From the NCBI RefSeq assembly GCF_003966695.1, contig NZ_AP018827.1:682001-746000 (forward strand): a stretch of DNA of 64,000 bases, written 5' to 3'. This DNA is from Asticcacaulis excentricus. Lineage in GTDB: Bacteria; Pseudomonadota; Alphaproteobacteria; Caulobacterales; Caulobacteraceae. A model generated the notes under the pieces. That model was not told where the DNA came from. It was given only the letters and a program-made list of their open reading frames with translations, and made no database searches. A program made the position numbers and the translations under genes. This document shows, one piece after another, positions 17,151 to 24,913 of this stretch. Position 1 is the stretch's first letter, and the number at the start of each line of letters is the position of its first letter.

Positions 17151-18470
17151 ATGCGCCGCCTGTTACCCGTGATGACCGCTGCCCTTATGGGGCTCTCGAT
17201 GCCCGCTCTGGCAGAGCCGGACTATGTTGCCGCGATCCGCGCCGACTATCAGAAGGATCTGGGGGCTATGTGGGACTGGTTCCACCGTAACCCCGAACTG
17301 TCGATGCTGGAGAGCAAGACCGCCGCGCGCATGGCCAAGGAATTGCGCGCCACCGGGGCCGAGGTAACGGAAAAGGTCGGGGGCACGGGCGTGGTGGCGG
17401 TGATCCGTAATGGTCCCGGCCCGGTCGTCATGCTGCGCGCCGATATGGATGGCCTGCCGGTCAAGGAAGCGTCGGGCCTTGCCAACGCTTCGACCGCGAA
17501 GCAGGTCGGCATGGACGGCGTTGAATACCCCGTCATGCACGCCTGCGGTCACGACACGCACATCACGGCCATGGTAGCCACGGTGCGTCAGCTTCAGCGG
17601 CTCAAGTCGCAATGGAAGGGCACGCTGGTCATTGTCATCCAGCCGGGTGAGGAGCGGGCCATGGGGGCCAAGGCCATGCTGAAGGACGGGCTCTATACCC
17701 GCTTCCCCAAGCCCGATTATGCGCTGGCCTTCCACGTCAATTCGCAAATGCCGACGGGCAAGGTGGCCGCTTCGGAAAACATCCAGTATTCCTCGTCTGA
17801 CTCCATCGACATCCACGTGCATGGCGTCGGCGCGCACGGTGCGTCGCCGCATCAGGGCAAGGACCCGGTCTATATCGGCAGCCAGATCGTTATCGCCCTG
17901 CAAGGGCTGATCAGCCGCGAACGCCCGCCGCTGAGCCCCGGCGTGATCACGGTCGGGGCCTTCCACGCGGGCAGCAAACACAACATCATTTCCGATGCGG
18001 CTGAGCTTCAGGTGACGGTACGCGCCAATGACGAAGTGACACGCGCGCAACTGGTGGATGGCGTCAAGCGTGTGGCGGTCAATATGGGCCGGGTTAACGG
18101 CCTGCCCGACGACAAGCTGCCGGAGGTCAATGTCGTCGAAGGCACCCCCACGACCATCAATGACACGGCACTGGCACGCCGTCTGAACGGAGCGATTGCC
18201 GCGGCTCTGGGGCCGAACACGGTCGTGCCATTCCAGCAGATGGGCATGGGGGCGGAGGACTTCGCCTATTTCGTTCAACCAGACCTCAAGGTGCCAGGCT
18301 ATTATTTCGCCGTCGGTGGCACGCCTCAGGCGGCGCTAGATGCGGCGAAAGCTGGCGGCCCGGCGGTGGCTTCGCACCACTCGGCCTTGTTCAAGATCGA
18401 CCCGGAGGCGACCATTGTCACCGGCGCGTCGGCCATGACGGCGGCAGCACTGGACCTGCTCAAGCCGTAA
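17151..18470 (+). CDS. M20D-family amidohydrolase/peptidase, exported
   Basis: About 439 residues; start ATG 17151 chosen because GGGG lies 6 nt ahead and the product then begins with a tidy signal peptide (MRRLLPVMTAALMGLSMPALA). GTG 17139 and ATG 17145 are alternatives. It belongs to the M20D metallo-amidohydrolases (IAA-amino acid hydrolase/hippurate hydrolase type): LRADMDGLPV, the metal site VMHACGHDTH, QPGEE with the catalytic Glu, and MGAEDFAYF near the C-terminus. It releases acids or amino acids from amide conjugates, here in the periplasm. The TAA stop is the first three bases of a 129-bp palindromic repeat. Confidence 0.9.
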   Translation: MRRLLPVMTAALMGLSMPALAEPDYVAAIRADYQKDLGAMWDWFHRNPELSMLESKTAARMAKELRATGAEVTEKVGGTGVVAVIRNGPGPVVMLRADMDGLPVKEASGLANASTAKQVGMDGVEYPVMHACGHDTHITAMVATVRQLQRLKSQWKGTLVIVIQPGEERAMGAKAMLKDGLYTRFPKPDYALAFHVNSQMPTGKVAASENIQYSSSDSIDIHVHGVGAHGASPHQGKDPVYIGSQIVIALQGLISRERPPLSPGVITVGAFHAGSKHNIISDAAELQVTVRANDEVTRAQLVDGVKRVAVNMGRVNGLPDDKLPEVNVVEGTPTTINDTALARRLNGAIAAALGPNTVVPFQQMGMGAEDFAYFVQPDLKVPGYYFAVGGTPQAALDAAKAGGPAVASHHSALFKIDPEATIVTGASAMTAAALDLLKP

Positions 18471-18596
18471 TACCAAGGGTCATTGAAAATGACTCTTGGT
18501 ATTCCATTCGAGACTGTCTCATGTCACTGACACATATGAGACAGTCTCGTTTCTTCAATGGCCGGATGCGGTCAGCATCTTCGGCCGTTGGTATAA
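18468..18596 (+). repeat. 129-bp dispersed palindromic repeat, family B copy 1
   Basis: Three hairpins in a row: TACCAAGGGTCATT/AATGACTCTTGGTA, then CGAGACTGTCTCAT...ATGAGACAGTCTCG, then GGCCGGATGC... ending TCGGCC. The reverse complement of 43746-43874 matches it nearly base for base. It begins with the TAA stop of the M20 gene and probably helps end transcription. Confidence 0.9.
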
Positions 18597-18657
18597 GGCA
18601 GGTGGCTCTTGACTCCTGACCCCGCACGCGCTTTGTGCCGGTTTCAGGAGTAACGGG

Positions 18658-19722
18658 ATGAGCAGGATGACACAGGTGCCGCGCGACTGGCTGATTGAGG
18701 CGGTGCGCCGCATCGAGGCGGATTTCAACCGTTCCTCCGACACGCACTTGATCCATCATGAGGTGGCGGCGTTTCCGGGCGTGCAGCTCTATTTCAAGGA
18801 CGAGTCGTCGCACCCGACCGGCAGCCTGAAACATCGGCTGGCGCGCTCGCTGATCCTCTATGCCCTGTGCAATGAGTGGATCGGGCCGCAAACCACCCTG
18901 ATCGAGTCCTCGTCGGGTTCGACCGCTGTCTCCGAGGCCTATTTCGCGCGCCTGTTGGGGCTGCGCTTTATCGCCGTGGTGCCGAAGTCGGTGGCGCAGG
19001 CCAAGATCGACGCCATTCACTTTCAGGGTGGCGAGGTGCACGGCGTCGATGACCCCAATGCCGTCTATGCCGAGGCGCAACGTCTGGCCGAGGAAACCGG
19101 CGGCCACTATCTCGATCAGTTCACCTATGCCGAACGCGCCACCGACTGGCGCGGTAATAACAATATCGCCGAAAGCCTGTTCAGCCAGATGACCGCCGAA
19201 CCCTATCCGGTGCCGAGCTGGCTGGTGACCGGGGCCGGAACCGGCGGCACGTCTGCGACCCTGGGGCGCTATATCCGCTATCGCCGCCTGCCGACGCGCT
19301 TGTGTGTGGCAGACCCCGAAGGCTCAGTCTTCCATCGCCACTATCACGACCGCAGCGTTCGAATGATCGACCGTTGCGGTTCGTGCATCGAAGGGATCGG
19401 ACGCCCGCGTGTCGAGCCGAGCTTTATCCCGTCGCTGATCGACCGCATGGAGGTGGTGACAGACGCCCAGTCGATCGCCGCCGTGCGTCTGTTGTCGGAG
19501 CGTCTGGGCCGGCGCGTCGGCGGCTCGACCGGCACCAATCTGTGGGCCTGTGTCCGTCTGATGCAGGAGATGGCGCAGAAGGGCGAAACGGGCTCTATCG
19601 TCACCATTCTTTGCGATGGGGGTGAGCGCTACGCCGACACCTATTATAATGATGCGTGGCTTATGGCGCGCGCCATAGACTGGCGCACGCCCTATGTAGT
19701 CCTAAAAACCCTTATGGGATAG
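18658..19722 (+). CDS. PLP-dependent cysteine synthase-family protein, L-cysteine desulfhydrase-like
   Basis: A 354-residue fold-type II PLP enzyme. [13 protein letters not shown] carries the PLP lysine (K58); [15 protein letters not shown] is the substrate loop; [15 protein letters not shown] is the phosphate-binding loop. The [13 protein letters not shown]...YALCNEWI pattern is closer to the Cds1 L-cysteine desulfhydrases of actinobacteria than to CysK/CysM. These produce H2S, pyruvate and ammonia from cysteine. AGGAG lies 8 nt ahead of the ATG. With the DszB-like gene upstream it hints at sulfur metabolism, though cysteine synthesis cannot be excluded. It ends 3 bp from a convergent dioxygenase gene. 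Confidence 0.85.
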   Translation: MSRMTQVPRDWLIEAVRRIEADFNRSSDTHLIHHEVAAFPGVQLYFKDESSHPTGSLKHRLARSLILYALCNEWIGPQTTLIESSSGSTAVSEAYFARLLGLRFIAVVPKSVAQAKIDAIHFQGGEVHGVDDPNAVYAEAQRLAEETGGHYLDQFTYAERATDWRGNNNIAESLFSQMTAEPYPVPSWLVTGAGTGGTSATLGRYIRYRRLPTRLCVADPEGSVFHRHYHDRSVRMIDRCGSCIEGIGRPRVEPSFIPSLIDRMEVVTDAQSIAAVRLLSERLGRRVGGSTGTNLWACVRLMQEMAQKGETGSIVTILCDGGERYADTYYNDAWLMARAIDWRTPYVVLKTLMG

Positions 19723-19725
19723 GGG

Positions 19726-20652
19726 TCAGATCGTGATCCCCAGCGTGATGGTGCCGGTATAACCGTTGGTAGTGTCACCGCTAAGGCTGATGGTTTGCGC
19801 AGCCAGTTGCGATGATGACAGGTCACTGAAGACATTGTCCGTAGCAAACGTGATGCCGTTCAGGGCCGTCGTCGAGGCACTGTATCCTGAGACCGTGCTG
19901 TAAACCGTAGAGCAGACCGTCCGATCCAGCGCGAATTGCGTTGTCTTTATCTTGTTGGCATAGCTGGTGGCGGCAGCCAGGCTGGGGTAGACCTCAACGT
20001 GGATATGCGGCATCCGCCCAGTATAACAACCGGGGAAGATGGTGGTAAAGGTGACCTTACCGTTTGAGTCGCTCACCTGTATCCCGCGCAGATAGTTCTG
20101 AGCGGTTATGGTCGAGGAATAGAGCGAATAAAGCCCGTCGCGGGTGCAGTGCCAGATGTAAACCACATAACCGGCAAGGGGAGTACATCCGCTGCCTGAG
20201 TTGACCAGCGATATGGTCAGGGTCAGGGGCAGACCCGGTGCCGTACCTGAGGCTGATCCCACCGAAGTGCGTATGTCTGAACGATTGATGCCTGAGATGG
20301 CCAGTGCGTTGATGACACTGCCAGAAACGGTGTTAGAACCGTCGCCGGGATATGGTCCCTCAGTTTCATTTGAAAAGGTTGTGCAGGTGCCGCTGGCGGA
20401 GGACGAACTGCTCGAAGCAGAACTGCTGCTGGACGATGAACTGGCCGTAGACGATGAAGACGAGGATGTGGCTACGCTTGTCGTGCTTGACCCACCACCA
20501 CCACCGCCACCACATGCGGCCGTGAAGCTGGACCCGAAAGCGACCGTCCCCAGCATAGCCATCGCGCGCCGACGTGAAAGCGACTGAATGAGGTCCTGGA
20601 GGCTGCCTTCATCCTTGTGATAGGAGGGGGTGTTCGGGTTGTCGTGGGTCAT
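19726..20652 (-). CDS. Intradiol dioxygenase-like Tat lipoprotein
   Basis: A 308-residue protein. The N-terminus has SRRRAMAMLGTVAFGSSF, a twin-arginine signal, followed by a lipobox (TAAC, C47), then a Gly run and an unusually long poly-Ser linker (about 54-86). The globular part is an intradiol ring-cleavage dioxygenase fold with likely iron ligands Y174 (DGLYS), Y209 (PGCYTGR), H215 and H217 (PHIH). Classical members open catechols between the hydroxyls; the exported lipoprotein type may act on plant phenolics outside the cytoplasm. Its Ser/Gly tracts are low complexity. A palindrome lies just upstream of the start. Confidence 0.85.
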   Translation of the reverse strand: MTHDNPNTPSYHKDEGSLQDLIQSLSRRRAMAMLGTVAFGSSFTAACGGGGGGGSSTTSVATSSSSSSTASSSSSSSSASSSSSSASGTCTTFSNETEGPYPGDGSNTVSGSVINALAISGINRSDIRTSVGSASGTAPGLPLTLTISLVNSGSGCTPLAGYVVYIWHCTRDGLYSLYSSTITAQNYLRGIQVSDSNGKVTFTTIFPGCYTGRMPHIHVEVYPSLAAATSYANKIKTTQFALDRTVCSTVYSTVSGYSASTTALNGITFATDNVFSDLSSSQLAAQTISLSGDTTNGYTGTITLGITI

Positions 20653-20666
20653 CGATTCGCCTTTAC

Positions 20667-20680
20667 TGCAATCTATTGCA
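20667..20680. promoter_or_regulatory. Palindrome in leader of dioxygenase gene
   Basis: TGCAATCTATTGCA (perfect 6-bp arms, 2-bp spacer) lies 15 bp upstream of the minus-strand ATG at 20652. Its position fits an operator. No candidate regulator is adjacent. Confidence 0.35.
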
Positions 20681-20734
20681 AGGGTTATCCCAACCGATTA
20701 AGGCGAATCTTGTTATGTGAACATTTCAACCCTG

Positions 20735-21721
20735 TCACAATGACGTCAGGGCATTCCGGGGTAACAGAATATCGGAAATGCCGCGTTCGCCACCCGCCTT
20801 CGACAGTTGCACGACAACGTCGATCAGGCCGGACGCATAGGCGATGGTTTCCGGACGCGACAGGGCCATGCCGGTCTGCATCACCATCAGAGCGATCTGT
20901 TCCAGCGCGCCCTGCGGCGTGTTGGCGTGCACTGTGGTGAAGGAGCCGGGGTGGCCGGTATTGATGGCACGCAGGAAGGTCACGGCTTCGGCGCCGCGGA
21001 TTTCGCCGACGATGATGCGGTCCGGGCGCAGGCGCAACGACGCCTGCAACAGGTCATTGACTGTCACCTTGGCTTCGCCCAGTTCGCCCTTGACGGCCAC
21101 AAGTCCCAGCGCATTGGGCTGATGCACGGCGATTTCCGGCGTGTCCTCGACCAGAATGACGCGCTCTTCATTGGGCACAGCGCTCAAGAGCGCGTTGAGG
21201 AAGGTCGTCTTGCCCGAAGAGGTGCCACCCGAAATCAGGATGGTCTTGCGCTCGGTCACCGCCTGTTTGAGGAAGGCGACCGGATTGGCACGGGCGGCGC
21301 GCTGTTCGTCGGCCGGATTGCCATAGGCCGGGGCGCGGATGGGTCCGCGATCATAGGCCTCCAGCGGCCGGTTGACCATCAGGTGGCGGCGGATGGCGAT
21401 GGCCCAGTGGCGGCGTGTGGCAGGCGGCCCGACGATCTGCACACGCTCACCCGACGGCAGGGTGGCCGCCAGCATGGGGTTTTCGCGGTTGATACCCTGA
21501 TGGCTGATGCGCGCGATTTGCGCCGCCAGCCGGTTGAGCAGGCCGTCGTCGATGTCGGGTGCATCAAAGCGCTGCATATGCGGCTGACCACTGATTTCGA
21601 CCCACACTTCACCGGGGCGATTGACCATGACCTCGGTCACTTCGGCGCGGTCAAGCCACTGCCGGAAGGGGGCCAGATAGGCCTTCAGATAGACGCCTTC
21701 GGTCGGTAGGGCTTCGGTCAT
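20735..21721 (-). CDS. virB11: T4SS ATPase VirB11
   Basis: A 328-residue hexameric secretion ATPase. GGTSSGKTT (165-173) is the Walker A motif; VILVEDTPEI is the Asp-box/Walker B region; LRLRPDRIIVGEIRG is the strongly conserved family signature; TGHPGSFTTVHANTP is the His box. The length is normal. It powers pilus assembly and substrate transfer at the inner membrane together with VirB4. Its ATG overlaps the virB10 stop by 4 bases (ATGA). It is the last gene of the operon; 82 bp separate it from the dioxygenase gene upstream of it in transcription order on the left. Confidence 0.95.
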   Translation of the reverse strand: MTEALPTEGVYLKAYLAPFRQWLDRAEVTEVMVNRPGEVWVEISGQPHMQRFDAPDIDDGLLNRLAAQIARISHQGINRENPMLAATLPSGERVQIVGPPATRRHWAIAIRRHLMVNRPLEAYDRGPIRAPAYGNPADEQRAARANPVAFLKQAVTERKTILISGGTSSGKTTFLNALLSAVPNEERVILVEDTPEIAVHQPNALGLVAVKGELGEAKVTVNDLLQASLRLRPDRIIVGEIRGAEAVTFLRAINTGHPGSFTTVHANTPQGALEQIALMVMQTGMALSRPETIAYASGLIDVVVQLSKAGGERGISDILLPRNALTSL

Positions 21722-22812
21722 AGCGAGAAGTCGAGATCGCGGGAAACGAAGACCTGAATCGGCGTGCCCTGCGCCACGCGCACGGTCGGGCCGATCTTTG
21801 AGTCCGCCTGAAGCGCGGCTGTGGCGGCGTTATTGGCCCCCTGCGCCGTGCCGATGACGATGGTGTTGCTGTCCCCATTGGACGCATTGGCAAGGCCACC
21901 GATGATCGACAGCAGCATGGCCGAGCCGAAGCGCTTGAAGAAGTGCGTATCGACATCACCCGTCTGACCCGCCTGACCCAGATTGTCGGTTGAAGGGTCG
22001 GTCAGGACGATGGCCGTGCCGTCCGGACGGATCAGGCGCGTCCAGGTGATGAACAGGCGGTTTTGCCCGCTTTGCAGGCCCGACCGGTAAGAGCCGATCA
22101 GACGCGAGCCCCGCGGGATCAGGACGCGCGAGCCGTCGAAACTGCGCACATCACGCGACACCAGCGCGCGTGTATAGCCGGGCAGGTCAGAATTGAGCGC
22201 GGTTTCCAGCACCGCCGGGATCAGGGTCCCTTGCGATACGGTGCGCGACGGCGTGGTAATGCGCGTGGCGCGCACCTGACGTGTCGGGTCAAGGCTGGTC
22301 AGGGCGGCAACCGAATTGCCATCCATTACATTACCTTCGGCCTTTTGCGCCGGGGCAGCGGCCTGAGCGGCATTGGCCGCCGGATCGGGGTCGGGGGCCG
22401 AAACGTCGTAGATCAGGGCGTTGGCGCGGGCGTTATTGGCATCGGCCACGGGGGCGGCCCCCCCTGCCTGAGGCGGTTGCGGCTGGGCCACCGGTGGGCC
22501 TTCAGGCAGCGCCACGGGCGGCAGTTCGACCACCGTGCCATTCTGCCCCGGCGGCTGCGGCGCGGGTTGCGCCGGTTGCGCCTGCGGCGGCCGGGTTTGC
22601 GCCGCCTGACGGTTGTTGTTCATGAACACCAGAGTGAGCGCACCCAGAAACACCGCGCCCATAATGCCACCGGCCAGCACCAGACTGTCTTTCAGCGTCG
22701 ATTTCGAGGCCACTTGCGGCAGGGCATTGACCGAGGCAACGCCAAGGTCGGAACGGTCAAGGGTTTTGCGCGGATCGCTTTGCGGATCATGGGAGGGCAG
22801 ACGGGTCTTCAT
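21718..22812 (-). CDS. virB10: T4SS core protein VirB10/TrbI
   Basis: A 364-residue protein: cytoplasmic N-terminus, one membrane span (about 45-63, LVLAGGIMGAVFLGALTLVF), a Pro-rich periplasmic linker (PPQAQPAQPAPQPPGQ), and the TrbI beta-barrel domain (about 185-364) with GTLIPAVLETALNSDLPG and the GSRLIGSYRSGLQSGQNRL motif. It spans both membranes and forms the outer-membrane core with VirB9 and normally VirB7. The stop overlaps virB11; the start is 2 bp after the virB9 stop. The Pro/Ala/Gln linker is shorter than in pTi VirB10. Confidence 0.95.
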   Translation of the reverse strand: MKTRLPSHDPQSDPRKTLDRSDLGVASVNALPQVASKSTLKDSLVLAGGIMGAVFLGALTLVFMNNNRQAAQTRPPQAQPAQPAPQPPGQNGTVVELPPVALPEGPPVAQPQPPQAGGAAPVADANNARANALIYDVSAPDPDPAANAAQAAAPAQKAEGNVMDGNSVAALTSLDPTRQVRATRITTPSRTVSQGTLIPAVLETALNSDLPGYTRALVSRDVRSFDGSRVLIPRGSRLIGSYRSGLQSGQNRLFITWTRLIRPDGTAIVLTDPSTDNLGQAGQTGDVDTHFFKRFGSAMLLSIIGGLANASNGDSNTIVIGTAQGANNAATAALQADSKIGPTVRVAQGTPIQVFVSRDLDFSL

Positions 22813-22814
22813 GA

Positions 22815-23657
22815 TCAGTCCTCCTTGCGCCCGAACCAGCCGGTTCGTTTTTTCGGGGTGGTGGCCGCATCGGCCTTGCGCAGGGTTTCCGGACGCGGCT
22901 GCGGCGACAGGGCGTCGAGCGCCGGCGGCACATAGGCGTCATTATAAACCGTGGCCGTCAGGTCGCCGCGACGCAGGACAAAGGCTGGGCCGACCTGTTC
23001 GATGACGATAAAGCCCTCGCGGTAGCCAAAATTGACCAGAGTCTCCTTGCCGTCCAGCACCGCATAGATGGCCGGAAACGGCACGCCTTCGCCCCACATC
23101 AGATAGGTCGATTGCCCGTCATCGAACAGGCGCATGGGCACCAGAGAGGGGTCCCCGGCATAGGTGTAGCTGGTGTTGCGCTTTTCCGGCAGGGTGGAGA
23201 CGGGCTTGGCCGGGGACGCCGGTGCGGCGGCGGCCTTTTCGGCGGCTTCGCGGGCCTCTTCTTCATCCTTGGGGTAGGTGAAGCGCAGGTCGTAGATCAC
23301 CTCACCGCGTTTGCAGGCGGCAGCGTCCTTGGTGCGCAGTTCGAAGGCATAGGTGCGGCGGTTGGTGACGACCGACAGATTGGTGAAGGCCCCGCGTTGA
23401 AACGGCTTCACGAACATCAGATTGCCGCGCTTGTTAGGTGTGGCCTGCCACTGGGCGGCATCACCCACGGCGACATTCTCGATCTTTTCGTTGTCGGCGA
23501 AGGTGATCATGGTCTGAAAGCTGACGCAGGTATCGAGGCGGATAACCTCTCCATCGACATAGGTGATGGTGCGGATGCGGCTGTCCTGCGCCTGAGCGGG
23601 CGCGACGGCGAGCAATGGCACGGCGATCAGCAGGGAAAGGGTAGAGGCGAACTTCAT
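22815..23657 (-). CDS. virB9: T4SS core protein VirB9
   Basis: 280 residues starting at ATG 23657, which overlaps the virB6 stop (ATGA); the frame continues upstream but only as a shadow of virB6. A signal peptide (MKFASTLSLLIAVPLLAVAPAQA) is followed by the VirB9/TrbG N-terminal domain (IRTITYVDGEVIRLDTCVSFQTMI, TNLSVVTNRRTYAFEL) and a C-terminal domain with PMRLFDDGQSTYLMWGEG and VNFGYREGFIVIEQV. VirB9 builds the outer-membrane ring with VirB10. Partners VirB7 and VirB8 are not encoded next to it, which is unusual. Confidence 0.93.
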   Translation of the reverse strand: MKFASTLSLLIAVPLLAVAPAQAQDSRIRTITYVDGEVIRLDTCVSFQTMITFADNEKIENVAVGDAAQWQATPNKRGNLMFVKPFQRGAFTNLSVVTNRRTYAFELRTKDAAACKRGEVIYDLRFTYPKDEEEAREAAEKAAAAPASPAKPVSTLPEKRNTSYTYAGDPSLVPMRLFDDGQSTYLMWGEGVPFPAIYAVLDGKETLVNFGYREGFIVIEQVGPAFVLRRGDLTATVYNDAYVPPALDALSPQPRPETLRKADAATTPKKRTGWFGRKED

Positions 23658-24913
23658 GAACCGGGGGCCTTTGAAAGGGGCGTCGGGGTCGGGGCGGTTT
23701 TGGCGGACGAAGAGGCGGGGGCGGCAGAGCCGGGCGCAGCGCGGAACCTTTGGCCCAGCCCCTGACGGCGCGTCACGCCGCCGGACAGTTGCCCCGCCTG
23801 GGGCGTCGCGGAGAGGGTGGTGGTCACGGTCTGCACCCGCGTGTCGCGGCTGGAGCTGCGGCCCCCGACGGCGGCAGACTGGCTGTTCTGCGTGATGAGG
23901 GTCGAGCCTCCGGCAGCGGCGATCACAGCGGCCGAGGTCACGGCGGCGGCCTGTACGTCGGCGGCGCTGTCGCCGCCTCCGCGCAGCGGGTTCCAGTTTT
24001 TGACGATATTGAAGGCCACCACCATCAGCAGGATGAGGAAAGCCGCGTAAATCACAGAACCCATGAACAAAATAACGATCGGCTGAATATCGCGGACCGT
24101 CTGCATCGGGTCGCCGGATATGGCCAGAATGGCGGGGGTCAGCAGGGCCAGAGCCGCCGATCCCCCCAGCGTCACCAGCATGGGGATAAAGGCAAAGCCG
24201 ATTGACGTTCGCAACCAACCTTCGAACAGGCCGCGCGTCTGGGTAAACAGGGCAAAGACGACGAACAGCGGCCCCAGGGCCAGCAAAAGCGTCAGGATGA
24301 GGCGCGACAGGACCAGCACGCCCACGGTGGACAGCAGCAGGATCAGGCCCGAACTCCACAACATGTCCGAGGCCGACGATTTGCCATTACGGATGGGCGG
24401 GGCGATGGGCTGCGGGTTTTGTACACTGGGGGCCGCGGTCGCCGCTGGGGCGGCCTGCGACGTCTGTTCAAACGCGGTGGCCGCGTCAGCAAAGTGCACG
24501 AACAGCACGTCGAGCCGCTTGGCAAAGGCGGCGCTGGCCCCCTCATTGGAACCGGTCAGCGCAGCGGCAATTTCGTCCGGGCCGCGCGTCAGCAGGTTAT
24601 AGACCACGGTCTGATAGGCGGGCCAGGCCGTAACAAAGGTCAGGACCAGACCAATGGCCAGCACCTTCGGCGTCATGGTGGTCAGGGTCAGGCGCGTGCG
24701 CCCGGTGATCAGTCCGAAGGCCAGAAAAGCGATATAGAGGGTCAGGCAGATGGTCAGGGCCGTGCCCAGATAGCCGCCAGTGCCGAACAAACGCCCGAAG
24801 CTGTCTTCAACCACGCGCCCGATCTGACAGTCCACGCTCATCAGCGCGCCTGAAATACCCGTATCGCCGCTGAGCGGCATACCGGGGCAGGTGGTGGGTG
24901 GCGGCGGCATCAT
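23654..24913 (-). CDS. virB6: T4SS inner-membrane protein VirB6/TrbL
   Basis: 419 residues from ATG 24913, which overlaps the virB4 stop (ATGA). About six to seven membrane spans, e.g. YLGTALTICLTLYIAFLAFGL, VLAIGLVLTFVTAW, LILLLSTVGVLVLSRLILTLLLALGPLFVVFALF and IVILFMGSVIYAAFLILLMVVAF. This matches the polytopic VirB6/TrbL family. The last 110 residues are a Ser/Ala/Thr-rich soluble tail ending in Pro-rich sequence, longer than in plain VirB6. The protein forms part of the inner-membrane channel. Confidence 0.9.
   Translation of the reverse strand: MMPPPPTTCPGMPLSGDTGISGALMSVDCQIGRVVEDSFGRLFGTGGYLGTALTICLTLYIAFLAFGLITGRTRLTLTTMTPKVLAIGLVLTFVTAWPAYQTVVYNLLTRGPDEIAAALTGSNEGASAAFAKRLDVLFVHFADAATAFEQTSQAAPAATAAPSVQNPQPIAPPIRNGKSSASDMLWSSGLILLLSTVGVLVLSRLILTLLLALGPLFVVFALFTQTRGLFEGWLRTSIGFAFIPMLVTLGGSAALALLTPAILAISGDPMQTVRDIQPIVILFMGSVIYAAFLILLMVVAFNIVKNWNPLRGGGDSAADVQAAAVTSAAVIAAAGGSTLITQNSQSAAVGGRSSSRDTRVQTVTTTLSATPQAGQLSGGVTRRQGLGQRFRAAPGSAAPASSSAKTAPTPTPLSKAPGS

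Noticed and set aside
23658-24359. In-frame upstream extension of virB9 by 234 codons
   Set aside because: Lies wholly inside virB6 in another frame; the Pro/Arg-rich product is a shadow and the true start overlaps the virB6 stop.
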